Positions 7,654 to 17,137 of a stretch of DNA of 64,000 nucleotides are shown here, piece by piece. Numbering within the stretch: position 1 is the first letter of the stretch; each line of letters starts with the position of its first letter. Source of the stretch: Caballeronia sordidicola (GTDB lineage Bacteria > Pseudomonadota > Gammaproteobacteria > Burkholderiales > Burkholderiaceae). Below the pieces are notes generated by a model. It did no database searches and had not been told where the DNA came from. It was given only the letters and a program-made list of their open reading frames with translations. Both the position numbers and the translations under genes were made by a program. The stretch covers positions 248,001 through 312,000 of the forward strand of contig NZ_JNFG01000011.1 of the NCBI RefSeq assembly GCF_000729995.1, given 5' to 3'.

Positions 7654-7855
7654 CGCTACGGTCCTTCGACTTTCTCGACAGGAGACATTCCCGGTCGGCG
7701 CGCAGGTGCCACTGAATCGGAGCCACCCGATAAAGGTGTACATTGAGTACACTTCATCGTCGGGTGAGCGGCAATATCGTGCCCGCGACCCATTGGTCAA
7801 GAACGTTGCGGATTCTCCTTACGGTCGGATGTAAGACACCTGTTCGCGAAGCGAA

Positions 7856-8215
7856 ATGCAGACGATTCTTCTGGTAGATGACGATCGCAGTATCCTAGTT
7901 GCGTGGAAACGTATTTTGCGACTCGAAGGCTACCGAGTCGAGACGGCCAGCGATGGTGCGGCCGGTCTAGCGGCTGCCCAAGAGGTCGAACCCGTCCTGA
8001 TTATTACGGACCGATCGATGCCCAGAATGGATGGTGTCGAGCTATGCCGTCAAATCAGGCTCGAGCCGAAGTTGGCCGGGATACCCGTGGTTCTAGTCAG
8101 CGATAGCCATGAAATTGGGTTCAACGCACCCGTTTGGAATGAGCTTTGGCAGAAGCCTGTGCCAATGGAGACCATGCTCGCGTCAATAAGGCGGCTCCTG
8201 GCTTTGTCGCCATAA
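7856..8215 (+). CDS. Single-domain response regulator (receiver)
   Basis: 119 residues forming one CheY-like receiver and no output domain. The acidic pocket is MQTILLVDDDRS (Asp-Asp at 8-10), the phospho-acceptor Asp lies in LIITDRSMPRMDG at about residue 51, and the conserved Lys is in WQKPVPM near residue 103. It would receive phosphate from a histidine kinase and signal by protein contact. No intact kinase adjoins it, but a decayed HATPase fragment lies 1.7 kb downstream and a full hybrid kinase at 22956. The start has only a weak ribosome binding site. Confidence 0.9.
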   Translation: MQTILLVDDDRSILVAWKRILRLEGYRVETASDGAAGLAAAQEVEPVLIITDRSMPRMDGVELCRQIRLEPKLAGIPVVLVSDSHEIGFNAPVWNELWQKPVPMETMLASIRRLLALSP

Positions 8216-8349
8216 TTGGCGGCCGCGCTCGCGGCCATATAGACGCGATCAGGCTTCACACCACCACCTGCGGATGAATGTGACCTTGAACGGGCATTTC
8301 ACGGAATATCGACGATCCCATACCGATGTCGGAAGGCCGAAAGTTGTCG

Positions 8350-8718
8350 CTATGTGCCGGTCCGGGAAGCGTTGGCCTCCAGCGCATCGCTGCACCTTTG
8401 CCAGATGTGACCGACCAGCGGGTTTTGATAGTTCAGCGTCAGCTCATTCGTGAACAGCGTAAGCACATCCGATTGACGTACTGCATGCACGCCAGTCAAG
8501 TGCTCGCGGGACAACTTTAGCGCCATTTGTCCAAGCATCAGACGGTCAAGCCAACTCGCCGACATCCGATTCCTAACCAACCAGATGCGTGCCGATTCGA
8601 CGACGTGGTCGACGCGCCATGTTTTCGTCAAAGCGTGCGAGGCGAGCGCACTCGTCACTAAATAGCAAAGTAGGTGGGTTCGCGCCGCTGGGCTAATCGA
8701 CTGTCGTTGGCGTGGCAT
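8350..8718 (-). CDS. Hypothetical protein
   Basis: I do not recognise this 122-residue frame. ATG at 8718 is preferred over an upstream GTG because the extra N-terminal residues look like translated spacer. The product is helix-rich with a hydrophobic stretch, LLCYLVTSALASHAL, near residues 15-30, and no cysteine or histidine motif. Only GGAGCC about 14 bases upstream could serve as ribosome binding site. Its length without stops and sensible amino-acid composition make it plausible, but a spurious frame is possible. Confidence 0.4.
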   Translation of the reverse strand: MPRQRQSISPAARTHLLCYLVTSALASHALTKTWRVDHVVESARIWLVRNRMSASWLDRLMLGQMALKLSREHLTGVHAVRQSDVLTLFTNELTLNYQNPLVGHIWQRCSDALEANASRTGT

Positions 8719-8941
8719 GTTTGTTGATTCAGGCTCCGGCGAAGGTGACGCGATAGGGTAGACGCATGTTATCTGCACTCGCACTCACGATCCACGGCGA
8801 CTTGCGCAACAATGACGACTAAGAACTGAATTTATCAGTCGTATCCCCCGACATGCGCTGGGCCGGCACTTGCCTCTGGCCGGTCGCCGCCGCACGCATG
8901 TCTTTGCGGCGTCAGCCCACAATGCTTAGGGGGGCTCTCCT

Positions 8942-9601
8942 TTAACGACGCACTTTGCGTATCAAATGCGATAGTTCGAGATCCGTCGCGATCTTCCAGA
9001 CATGGCCGCGAGAATATCGAATGCCAAAGCGGCGTTCGATCGCCGCGCAAAGCCGCTCGTTGGTCCAGTTATCAGCTTCGATTCCTTGTGCTTTCGGGGA
9101 ATGGCGTAACGCAGCGGCGACCCAAGACATTATTGTTGCCGTTGACACTTGTTGGCTCGGCCCGACATGCGAGCTGCTTTTGGGTTTAAGGCAGTCGGCA
9201 AACCCGAGGTCAATGATGATCTGTCTGACGTACACACGGGAAAAGCTGATCCCGAGATCCTTTGTGATCAACGAACGAAGGCGTCCGTCCGTCCACTGGT
9301 CTGACTTGTATCCGTGTGCCGAGGCTGATCCGCGTAACGCAGCTGCTATGTACTCCCGCGCCTCTGGACTAAGGGAAGGCTTCCTTCCTCCTACTGACAT
9401 GCGCTCCAGCGCGTCCAAGCCACCTTCGGCCAGAAGCGCTCGATAGCGCCGCGCGGTTGAGATGGAAATGCCGAGCGCAGCGGCGACTTGGGCGGGGGAT
9501 TTCCCCTCCGAAAGTAGTTGAGCGGCTTCTAACCGCAACGCCACGCTTGGTAGCATGTCCTTCGGCGTGCCCATGGCGTCAAAACGGAGTTTCGGATTCA
9601 C
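8942..9601 (-). CDS. Transposase-derived DNA-binding protein with duplicated winged-helix module
   Basis: 219 residues. The N-terminal part (about 17-75) is the helix-turn-helix seen in IS630-type transposases: SVALRLEAAQLLSEGKSPAQ followed by VAAALGISISTARRYRALL. Two copies of a ~65-residue winged-helix unit follow (about 77-141 and 150-217). They share the pattern AALR-S-A-G-D-WT-RL-I-GI-SR-V-I-DL. The DDE catalytic domain of a transposase is absent, so this is probably a domesticated DNA-binding protein or regulator. The start GTG at 9601 is uncertain; ATG at 9574 is an alternative. Neighbours give no function. Confidence 0.75.
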   Translation of the reverse strand: MNPKLRFDAMGTPKDMLPSVALRLEAAQLLSEGKSPAQVAAALGISISTARRYRALLAEGGLDALERMSVGGRKPSLSPEAREYIAAALRGSASAHGYKSDQWTDGRLRSLITKDLGISFSRVYVRQIIIDLGFADCLKPKSSSHVGPSQQVSTATIMSWVAAALRHSPKAQGIEADNWTNERLCAAIERRFGIRYSRGHVWKIATDLELSHLIRKVRR

Positions 9602-9708
9602 AATGCTCGCACAAAAGCGCCAGCAGGGCTTGGAGTCGGGGTCGGGACTAATCTGACGAGCCTGCGTCCGGCTCGATTGTCAGCGATGTAGACATGAACC
9701 GCGAATGG

Positions 9709-9827
9709 CCGAAAGTGGCCGATAGCACCAGTTCGATGAACGTTCCACGGTGAGGGGGAGGAAACCTCGATGGCAGCTTTTCGGCGGTTTGGGTGAACGC
9801 GTGCTGCCGGCCATGAACGGACATCCG
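9709..9827 (-). repeat. Interspersed non-coding repeat, family A copy 2
   Basis: Inverted, diverged copy of 978-1096. It lies in the 9602-9977 gap, between the winged-helix gene and the decayed kinase fragment. No other gene is supported in that gap. Confidence 0.6.
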
Positions 9828-9969
9828 CTCGGACGATCGAAACAACATTCAAACGGCTGATGTATCAGGTAAAGCGGCCATGCCAATGACGCTATCGATT
9901 AAGCGAATCCGACCGCATTTCTAGATTCGCCGAACCACCGCGTCAAGGCCTCGCCAAATTCCTTGTGGT

Positions 9970-10289
9970 GATGAATCTTGATCGTCAACAGCGTTGAAGC
10001 GATGAAGGAGGTTGATGGGTTCCGGGAGATGGTCATCAGGTCGCGGCGTGCGGATAACGACCAGGTTCTTGTGTCAATCAGTGATACTGGCCCAGGGGTC
10101 CAGCGCCAACTCGCGCAACAGATTTTCGATCCATTCTTTACTACCAAACTTCACGGCACCGGCATGGGGCTTCGCATCAGCCGTTCAATCATTGAGTCGC
10201 ACGGCCGCCACCTGTGGGTGATCGGCGCCCCTGGAAAGGGCGCGACCTTCCAGTTCACCGTGACCGCTGCGGCTGCGCACCGCAGGTAA
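9970..10289 (+). pseudogene. Remnant of a sensor histidine kinase ATPase domain
   Basis: The DNA closely matches the 3' end of the giant kinase gene (about 28155-28472): FDPFFTTK.HGTGMGLRISRS is shared, as are the F/G boxes (SDTGPGV, GTGMGLRIS). At the left edge, ATGAATCTTGATCGTC has one extra T compared with ATGAATCTGATCGTC in the intact gene, which shifts the frame. Everything upstream of the N box is missing. What remains can be read as ~103 residues from 9978 but lacks the phospho-acceptor His and the dimerisation helix, so it cannot be a working kinase. Confidence 0.85.
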
Positions 10290-10300
10290 TGATGCAACCG

Positions 10301-11092
10301 TCAGGCAAGTCCGTGCCATGCCCGCATCTCTTCTGCCGAGAAAGGCTTTCCTATAAATGACCCCGATGTTGGAAATTCGCTCCGGTTTGTGCCAATCCAG
10401 GCTCTGTCGACGAGGTCGGACAGGGACAATACGCGCTTGATCGTGTCAGATGGGTCAAGGGTTGGCGACGTCCGCCAGTCAGCGAAAGCGTCTTCTACTT
10501 TAAGAAGCCCGTTCCAACGGTGGACCGAACAGCGTGCTTCAAAGTAACGTCGCAGCTGATCACGTTCAATTTCGGTTCCAGCACCCCCTTGGGCGATCAC
10601 AGATAGAAATAACGGGAGAAAGCGATCAAAAGGATCTATTCTTTTTGACCTTCCAAGCTCCCTGCGTATTTTTTTAAACGTACTTGTATCGTTGTCGCGG
10701 TAAAAATTCTTCCCCGGTAAGCCAAGAGCGATGTATTGCTCAAACATCTTGTGATGTTGCAATTCGTTGTCCAAATCTTCCAGGTGTGACTTGAGTAACG
10801 CACCATGCTCAGGCTTCGAGACAAACACAGAATGTTGACGGTATCCCGCGAGTTTCAGCTTCGCATGCAATAGCTCGTGGGCCAACGCTGAAGCGGGAGA
10901 GTGGGTTGGCGATATGCCGATGCAGGTCTGCCCGTCCTGCGTTATCGATGTCCAGCCGACACCGTCGCAGCTTTCAGTGAACGTTATCGAGGTTATTGCG
11001 GAAACCTCATCGTAGAGGGCTTTGACCGCCGGGACCTTCAATGCAGCGTTTTTTAGGCTGATTGACATTTCCGGATTGATCCGTGTGCGCAT
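10301..11092 (-). CDS. Putative zinc metalloprotein with HELLH motif, unknown function
   Basis: 263 residues, not recognised as a named family. SALAHELLHAKLKLAGY at about residues 68-84 contains HExxH, the zinc-binding and catalytic motif of zincins. An acidic segment, LEDLDNELQHH, about 25 residues later could give the third ligand. No signal peptide or membrane segment, so cytoplasmic. It ends 11 bases from the end of the convergent kinase remnant. ATG 11092 and ATG 11068 are both possible starts; neither has a strong ribosome binding site. It may be a protease acting on a regulator, as some HExxH proteins of mobile elements do, but nothing here proves it. Confidence 0.65.
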   Translation of the reverse strand: MRTRINPEMSISLKNAALKVPAVKALYDEVSAITSITFTESCDGVGWTSITQDGQTCIGISPTHSPASALAHELLHAKLKLAGYRQHSVFVSKPEHGALLKSHLEDLDNELQHHKMFEQYIALGLPGKNFYRDNDTSTFKKIRRELGRSKRIDPFDRFLPLFLSVIAQGGAGTEIERDQLRRYFEARCSVHRWNGLLKVEDAFADWRTSPTLDPSDTIKRVLSLSDLVDRAWIGTNRSEFPTSGSFIGKPFSAEEMRAWHGLA

Positions 11093-11343
11093 GGAAGACC
11101 CATTGCTCGTAGCGAAGTCCGTTGCTTGCGCAACCAGTATCTATCAACTTATGCCTATTGCATGGTTGAGTGAACGGAACAAGTGAGTTGCCGCCGGTCA
11201 TAGTGATCTCGGGTCGAATTTCGTCCAGAATCGTATGTGACGCTGAACTTGTCCCAAAGCGTCAGGGACGCGGCGGGTTGATGCCGTGCGCCGTTGCTGC
11301 ATCCTACCGGAGGCGGTTCAGCTCTGCATTTCGTACATTTTAT

Positions 11344-11349
11344 TATAAT
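11344..11349 (+). promoter_or_regulatory. Candidate -10 box upstream of the MFS exporter
   Basis: A perfect TATAAT in a locally A+T-rich stretch, 81 bases before the GTG start at 11431. No convincing -35 hexamer lies 16-18 bases upstream, so an activator-dependent promoter or chance match is possible. The rest of the 11093-11430 gap shows nothing else recognisable. Confidence 0.35.
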
Positions 11350-11430
11350 TTTCGTGCCTGAGGCTGGGACAGATTCGATATCACAGCATGTCGCTAAAAA
11401 TGGCAAAGAGAGTGAAACAAGGAGAATCCC

Positions 11431-12699
11431 GTGAGCGGCCTGCCCACCCCACCTGTTAGCACACCTGCGCCTGCGGCAGCCTCGCGCGGCAAGATCGTCA
11501 TGATGGCGGTCATCGCCGGCGCGGTGATCACCAATATCTATTGCACCCAGCCAATTCTGCCGTTGATCAAGGCGGCCTTTGGGGTCGACCTGGCCATGGT
11601 CGATCTCGTCGCGGCCGCGGCGCTGCTCGGCTTCTCGACCGGGCTTGCATTGCTCCTGCCGCTGGGCGACCGCTTCGACCGGCGCAAGCTGGTGCTTGGC
11701 CAGATTGCATTCGCTTGCGTTTTCGCCATTACAGCGGCGGTCTCGCCCAGCATCTGGGCGTTGATCGTGGCCTCCTTCGGCCTTGGCATCGTCAGTTGCG
11801 TGCCGCAGCAACTCGTGCCCTTCGCGGCCGTCATGTCGCCGCCGCACCAGAGGGGGCGTTCGGTCGGCACGGTCGTCAGCGGCATCATGGTCGGCATCAT
11901 GCTCGGGCGCACGATCGCCGGCGTGGTCGGCCAGGCGTATGGCTGGCGCGCGGTCTATGGGATGGAAGCCGCGTTCATGGTGCCGGTCTGGATTGCTGCC
12001 GCAACGCTCCTGCCGCGCGGTGTGCCCTCCGTTGATCTCTCCTACGGCCGCCTGCTCGCTTCGCTCTGGCCACTGGCGCGGGACCATCGTCCAATTCGGG
12101 AATCGATGATTATCCAGGCACTGTTGTGGGCCTGTTTCAACGCCTTCTGGGTCAATCTTGCTGCACTTCTTGCCAGCGGACCCTGGCACCTTGGCAGTGC
12201 CTGGGCGGGCGGCTTCGGCATCATCGGCGCGGCCGGCGCGTTCGCCGCTTCACTGGGCGGTCATCTCTCCGACCGGCGCGGGACCCGCCATGTCGTCGGG
12301 ATCAGTATCGGCATCGTCACGCTGGCTTATGTGCTTCTCGCCGGTGCGAATTCGTCGCTTACCTTGCTTGTGATCGGCGTCATTGTGCTGGATGTCGGCG
12401 TGCAAGCCGGGTTGGTATCCAACCAGACCCGGGCCTTCGCAGTCGATCCGAAAGCGCAGGGCCGCATAAACAGCCTCTATATGACGGCGACCTTCTTCGG
12501 CGGCGCCGTCGGTGCAACGGTCAGCGGCTGGTTGATGAGCCGCTTTGGCTGGTTGGGAATCGTCACCTTCGGTATTGTGCTCGGGCTCGTCGCGGCCGCT
12601 ATCCATTGCGTGGGCGCTCCACGCAAGACCGAGGACCCGCACGGTCCAAATGCCGCTGCGCCCATCAAGGCAAGCGGGATCTCATCGAACCCAGATTGA
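11431..12699 (+). CDS. MFS-family exporter
   Basis: 422 residues with twelve predicted membrane helices of the major facilitator superfamily. The loop 2-3 signature is present as PLGDRFDRRKLVLG (about residues 77-90) and its repeat in the second half as LSDRRGTRHVVG. The N-terminal ITNIYCTQPILPLIK is characteristic of the sugar/drug efflux subgroup that includes E. coli YgaY. GTG 11431 has AGGAG eight bases upstream, which fixes the start. It lies 78 bp before the RND pump gene on the same strand and may be co-transcribed with it as an additional efflux route. Substrate unknown. Confidence 0.9.
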   Translation: MSGLPTPPVSTPAPAAASRGKIVMMAVIAGAVITNIYCTQPILPLIKAAFGVDLAMVDLVAAAALLGFSTGLALLLPLGDRFDRRKLVLGQIAFACVFAITAAVSPSIWALIVASFGLGIVSCVPQQLVPFAAVMSPPHQRGRSVGTVVSGIMVGIMLGRTIAGVVGQAYGWRAVYGMEAAFMVPVWIAAATLLPRGVPSVDLSYGRLLASLWPLARDHRPIRESMIIQALLWACFNAFWVNLAALLASGPWHLGSAWAGGFGIIGAAGAFAASLGGHLSDRRGTRHVVGISIGIVTLAYVLLAGANSSLTLLVIGVIVLDVGVQAGLVSNQTRAFAVDPKAQGRINSLYMTATFFGGAVGATVSGWLMSRFGWLGIVTFGIVLGLVAAAIHCVGAPRKTEDPHGPNAAAPIKASGISSNPD

Positions 12700-12777
12700 G
12701 GCAGGCAAATCGCGAATCTGGTGGCCGGAGAGCGCCGTGCCTTGGCTTTCTGCTGGTTTTGACGGAGTGGGATCTTT

Positions 12778-15700
12778 ATGCTCGGCATCGTTCGCATTGC
12801 GCTGCAAAGACCTTATACGTTCGTTGTACTGGCGATCTTTATCCTGATCGTCGGCTGCCTGTCCGCGCTTCGGGCGCCGACAGACATCTTCCCCGCGATC
12901 AACATCCCGGTTGTAAGCGTCGTGTGGCAGTACACGGGCCTTTCGCCCGACCAGATGGAAGGGCGGATCATGGCGCCGTTCCAGCGGGTGTTGACCACGA
13001 CGGTCAACGGCGTGGAGCACATCGAAGGCACTTCTCTTAACGGTTATGGTGTCGTCAAGATTTTTTTCCAACCGGGCACTGATCTCGCGACAGCGAATGC
13101 GCAGGTCACCTCGATCTCGCAGGAAATCCTGAAGCAGTTGCCGCCTGGGGAGACACCGCCGTTTGTTCTCAACTACAACGCTTCGACGGTGCCTGTCATC
13201 CAGCTCGCTCTTTCGGGCAAGGGGCTCTCCGAGCAAAACCTGGCCGATCTGGGCCTGAACCAGTTGCGGCCGATGTTGACGTCGGTAGCCGGCGCCGCCA
13301 TCCCGTTTCCATTCGGTGGCAAGACCCGGCAGGTCCAGATCAACGTCAAACCCGCTGAACTGCAGGCTCGCGGACTGTCTGCCCAGGATGTTCAGGGAGC
13401 GCTCGCAGCGCAGAATCTCATCACACCGGTGGGCACCGAAAAGATCGGCAAGACCGAGTACACGCTGCAGTTAAATGATGCACCGTCGACGATCGCCGAG
13501 ATTGGCGACATGCCCGTCAAGTCGGCCAACGGAACCACCGTCTATATGCGCGACGTTGCCGATGTCACCGACGGCGCTCCCCCACAGCCGAACATCGTTC
13601 ACGTGGAAGGCAAGCGTTCGGTGTTGCTCACCGTGTTCAAGAACGGCGCGGCATCCACCTTGTCCATCATCGCGGGGATCAGGCAAAAAGCAGCCGATGC
13701 GAAAGCGTCTTTGCCGGATAACCTCCAGATCGATCCGATTGGCGACCAGTCGCTATTCGTTCGCTCGGCGATCACCGGCGTCGCTCGCGAAGGCGTCATT
13801 GCCGCCTTGCTGACGAGCGCCATGATCCTGCTGTTCCTGGGTAGCTGGCGCTCGACCGTCATCATCGCGACATCCATTCCACTCGCCATTCTCGGGTCGA
13901 TTTCAATACTGTCCGCCTTGGGCGAGACGCTGAACATCATGACGCTCGGAGGGCTCGCGCTCGCGGTCGGAATTCTCGTCGACGACGCCACCGTGACCAT
14001 TGAGAACATCAACTGGCACCTCGAGCAAGGCAAGGAGGTCGAGCCTGCCATTCTCGATGGCGCCGCACAGATCGTCACCCCCGCGTTTGTTTCGTTGCTT
14101 TGCATCTGCATCGTTTTCGTGCCGATGTTTTTCCTGGGCGGCGTGGCCGGATTCCTGTTCGTACCGATGGCGGAAGCGGTGATCTTCGCGATGATCTCGT
14201 CGTTCATCCTGTCGCGGACCCTCGTGCCCACGATGGCCATGTACCTGCTCAAGCCCCACGTGCAGGAAGCTGAACCAGGGCAGCGCGTTTCTTCCAACCC
14301 GCTCGTGCGGTTCCAGCGCGGATTTGAGCGCGGTTTCGAGCGCGTCCGTTCGAGCTACAGCGGGATACTCGCGCTGTTGCTGACCCATCGACGTGTCTTT
14401 GTGACGGGGTTCTTCGGATTCGTCGTGCTGTCGTTCGCGCTGGTACCGTTTCTCGGACGCAATTTTTTCCCCGATGTCGACGCCGGCCAGATTTTGTTGC
14501 ATGTGCGCGCGCCGGTCGGTACGCGTATTGAGACGACCGCCGAGATCTTCGCGGACGTGGAGCATCGCGTGCGGGCGACAATTCCAAATGCCGAGCTTGG
14601 CACCGTCGTCGACAATATGGGACTTTCAACCAGTTCCATCAATACCGCCTACAACAACACGGGAACAATAGGGCCGCAAGACGGGGATGTCCAGATCGCG
14701 CTTAAGGAAGGGCATCACCCCACGGCCGGATACGTTCGCAAGTTGCGCGAGTCGTTGCCGCGTGAATTTCCAGGCGTCACGTTCTCGTTCCCACCTGCGG
14801 ATATCGTCGGTCAGATCCTGAACTTCGGCTCGCCCGCACCCATTGACCTGCAAATTCGCGGCAGGAGCCTGCCGGCCGATTTTGCCTACGCGAACACGAT
14901 GCTGCGTCAAATCCGCCATATCCCCGGCGTGGTCGACGCCCGCATCGAGCAATCGCAGGCCAATCCCCAGTTCAACATTGACGTCGACCGGGTCCATGCG
15001 CAGCTTCAGGGGATCACCGAACGCGATGTCACCAACAGTCTGGTCGTGCACCTGGCGGGGTCGGGCCAGATCGCGCCTACCTACTGGCTCAACCCGGCCA
15101 ATGGCGTTGAATATCCGATTGTCGTCCAGACGCCGCAATACGGTCTCGATTCGCTGCCGTCCCTGATGAATCTGCCCCTCACCAGCAGCGTAGCGGCCAA
15201 CGACGGACAGATCCTCGCCGGCGTGGCCCGTGTGCATCGCACCGCGAGCAACGAGGTCGTCAGCGACTACAACGTCCAGCCCATGGTGGAGATCTTCGCG
15301 GCGACCCAGGGGCGCGATCTCGGTGCGGTTGCCGCGGGCATTCGCGACGTTATTGCCGCGAACGCCAAGGGTTTGCCAAAGGGAGCGAAGGTCGTCCTGC
15401 TGGGTCAGGTCCAGACCATGAGCAGCGCCTTCGCGGATCTACTCTTTGGGCTGCTCGGCGCAGTCGTGTTGATCTACCTGCTCATCGTGATCAATTTCCA
15501 GTCGTGGACCGACCCGCTGGTGATCGTCACCGCGCTGCCCGGGGCGCTCGCCGGCATCGTATGGATGCTGTTCGCGACGGACACCACGCTGTCGGTTCCC
15601 GCGCTGACGGGCGCCATCATGTGCATGGGTGTGGCCACTGCCAATGCCATTTTGGTGGTGAGTTTTTGCCGCGAACGTCTGGCCGGACACGGCGATGCAT

Positions 15701-15969
15701 TCAAGGCAGCGCTTGAGGCCGGCGCCACGCGGTTTCGTCCCGTCTTGATGACCGCGTTGTCGATGATCATCGGCATGGCACCGATGGCGCTCGCGCTCGG
15801 CGAGGGCGGCGAGCAGAACGCGCCGCTGGGCCGCGCGGTGATAGGCGGGCTGCTGTTCGCGACGGTCGCCACGCTGTTCCTCGTGCCGGCCGTCTTTTGC
15901 ATGTTCCATTCGCGTCCGGGTCACAGCTCGCCCGCGCCGGCTTCCGGAGACTCGATCCATGCCGTCTGA
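12778..15969 (+). CDS. RND efflux pump inner-membrane transporter
   Basis: 1,063-residue proton-driven drug or solvent exporter of the AcrB/HAE type. Membrane helix 1 starts near residue 13, large periplasmic loops follow helices 1 and 7, and helix 4 carries the paired aspartates of the proton relay in GGLALAVGILVDDATVTIENI (about 392-412). Length is normal. ATG 12778 has GGAG eleven bases upstream. The stop overlaps the start of the adaptor gene by eleven bases, so the three efflux genes form an operon in the less usual order pump, adaptor, outer-membrane channel. The closest named relatives by eye are pumps of the heavy-metal/organic efflux group of proteobacteria. No regulator adjoins it. 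Confidence 0.93.
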   Translation: MLGIVRIALQRPYTFVVLAIFILIVGCLSALRAPTDIFPAINIPVVSVVWQYTGLSPDQMEGRIMAPFQRVLTTTVNGVEHIEGTSLNGYGVVKIFFQPGTDLATANAQVTSISQEILKQLPPGETPPFVLNYNASTVPVIQLALSGKGLSEQNLADLGLNQLRPMLTSVAGAAIPFPFGGKTRQVQINVKPAELQARGLSAQDVQGALAAQNLITPVGTEKIGKTEYTLQLNDAPSTIAEIGDMPVKSANGTTVYMRDVADVTDGAPPQPNIVHVEGKRSVLLTVFKNGAASTLSIIAGIRQKAADAKASLPDNLQIDPIGDQSLFVRSAITGVAREGVIAALLTSAMILLFLGSWRSTVIIATSIPLAILGSISILSALGETLNIMTLGGLALAVGILVDDATVTIENINWHLEQGKEVEPAILDGAAQIVTPAFVSLLCICIVFVPMFFLGGVAGFLFVPMAEAVIFAMISSFILSRTLVPTMAMYLLKPHVQEAEPGQRVSSNPLVRFQRGFERGFERVRSSYSGILALLLTHRRVFVTGFFGFVVLSFALVPFLGRNFFPDVDAGQILLHVRAPVGTRIETTAEIFADVEHRVRATIPNAELGTVVDNMGLSTSSINTAYNNTGTIGPQDGDVQIALKEGHHPTAGYVRKLRESLPREFPGVTFSFPPADIVGQILNFGSPAPIDLQIRGRSLPADFAYANTMLRQIRHIPGVVDARIEQSQANPQFNIDVDRVHAQLQGITERDVTNSLVVHLAGSGQIAPTYWLNPANGVEYPIVVQTPQYGLDSLPSLMNLPLTSSVAANDGQILAGVARVHRTASNEVVSDYNVQPMVEIFAATQGRDLGAVAAGIRDVIAANAKGLPKGAKVVLLGQVQTMSSAFADLLFGLLGAVVLIYLLIVINFQSWTDPLVIVTALPGALAGIVWMLFATDTTLSVPALTGAIMCMGVATANAILVVSFCRERLAGHGDAFKAALEAGATRFRPVLMTALSMIIGMAPMALALGEGGEQNAPLGRAVIGGLLFATVATLFLVPAVFCMFHSRPGHSSPAPASGDSIHAV

Positions 15970-17137
15970 CCCCACACCGCGCGCGGCGCTGCCGCAACGC
16001 CAGCTTTCGTTCATCGCGATTGTCGGCGGGGTGCTCGCCATCATCATCGTGGCGGGCGGCATCGCACTGCGCCTGAAGGACGAACATCAGCTCAAGGACT
16101 GGACGGAAACCCAGGCCATCCCGTCAGTGAATGTCGTCCTGCCCGCCAAGGAAGCGCCGGGCGGCTTGCTGGCCCTGCCCGGCCGCCTGGAGGCCTTCGA
16201 GAGCGCGCCCATCTATGCCCGTGTCAGCGGCTACCTGAAATCCTGGCGTGTCGATATCGGCAGCCAGGTGAAGGCCGGCGAAGAACTCGGCGTGATCGAT
16301 ACGCCGGAACTCGATCAGCAGTTGAATCAGGCAAGGGCCGACCTTGCCAGTTCAAAAGCCGATGCCGCGCTGGCCAGGACGACGGCGAACCGATGGCAAG
16401 GACTCCTGGACTCTGATTCCGTGTCGCGCCAGGATGTCGACGTCCGCACGCAAGACTATGCGTCGAAGCAGGCACGCGTGTCGGCGGCTCAGGCAAATGT
16501 CGACAGGCTGGTCGCCACCAAGCGTTTCGCAAGGATCGTCGCGCCGTTCAACGGTGTGATCACCGCGCGCGAAACGGACGTCGGCGCATTGGTCAATGCC
16601 GGCGGCGGTACCGGACCGCAGCTCTTTTCGGTATCGAGCGTGGATAAGCTGCGTCTTTACGTGCATGTCCCGCAAGAAGACGCGCCGATGATCAAAACCG
16701 GTGGGACCGCCTCCTTCAGCGTGCCGGAATATCCCGGCAAAAGCTTTACGGCCACGGTGGTGGGTCTGGCCGATTCCATCAACGCGGCATCGGGAACGAC
16801 GCTCGTCCAGTTGCTGGTCGACAATCCCGGTCACCTCTTGCGCCCGGGCGGCTTCGCGAACCTGCACTTCGCGTTGCCCGCACGTGACGGCGCGATGCGC
16901 GTGCCGGCCAGCGCGCTGATATTCGATAACCAGGGGCTCCGGCTCGCCACCGTCGATGGTCGCGACACGATCCGGTTCCGGTCCGTTGCGATCCTGCAGG
17001 ACCTGGGTAATGCCGTCGATATCGGCTCGGGACTCACCGAGAATGACCGCGTAATCGACACGCCGCCCGATGGTCTTGTCGAAGGCGACCACGTTCAGGT
17101 GATCAGACCCGCCGCCAAGGTTGCAAACCATGGCTAG
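15959..17137 (+). CDS. RND efflux periplasmic adaptor (membrane fusion protein)
   Basis: 392 residues. One N-terminal membrane helix (about residues 15-38, FIAIVGGVLAIIIVAGGIAL) anchors the protein. A lipoyl-like half-motif follows at 62-110 (GRLEAFESAPIYARVSGYL), then an alpha-helical hairpin (about 120-185), the second lipoyl half (FARIVAPFNGVITARETDVG) and beta-barrel and membrane-proximal domains. It bridges the pump at 12778 and the channel at 17130. The start overlaps the pump stop and the stop overlaps the channel start, so all three are probably translated in a coupled manner. Confidence 0.93.
   Translation: MPSDPTPRAALPQRQLSFIAIVGGVLAIIIVAGGIALRLKDEHQLKDWTETQAIPSVNVVLPAKEAPGGLLALPGRLEAFESAPIYARVSGYLKSWRVDIGSQVKAGEELGVIDTPELDQQLNQARADLASSKADAALARTTANRWQGLLDSDSVSRQDVDVRTQDYASKQARVSAAQANVDRLVATKRFARIVAPFNGVITARETDVGALVNAGGGTGPQLFSVSSVDKLRLYVHVPQEDAPMIKTGGTASFSVPEYPGKSFTATVVGLADSINAASGTTLVQLLVDNPGHLLRPGGFANLHFALPARDGAMRVPASALIFDNQGLRLATVDGRDTIRFRSVAILQDLGNAVDIGSGLTENDRVIDTPPDGLVEGDHVQVIRPAAKVANHG

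Noticed and set aside
11155..12189. Long minus-strand open frame (344 codons) opposite the MFS exporter
   Set aside because: It is rich in Arg, His, Asp and Gln with no motif, and mirrors the codon bias of the real gene on the plus strand.
12682..16062. Several minus-strand frames opposite the RND pump
   Set aside because: Composition (His/Arg/Asp repeats) is that of antisense frames in G+C-rich genes; the plus-strand product is a complete RND transporter.
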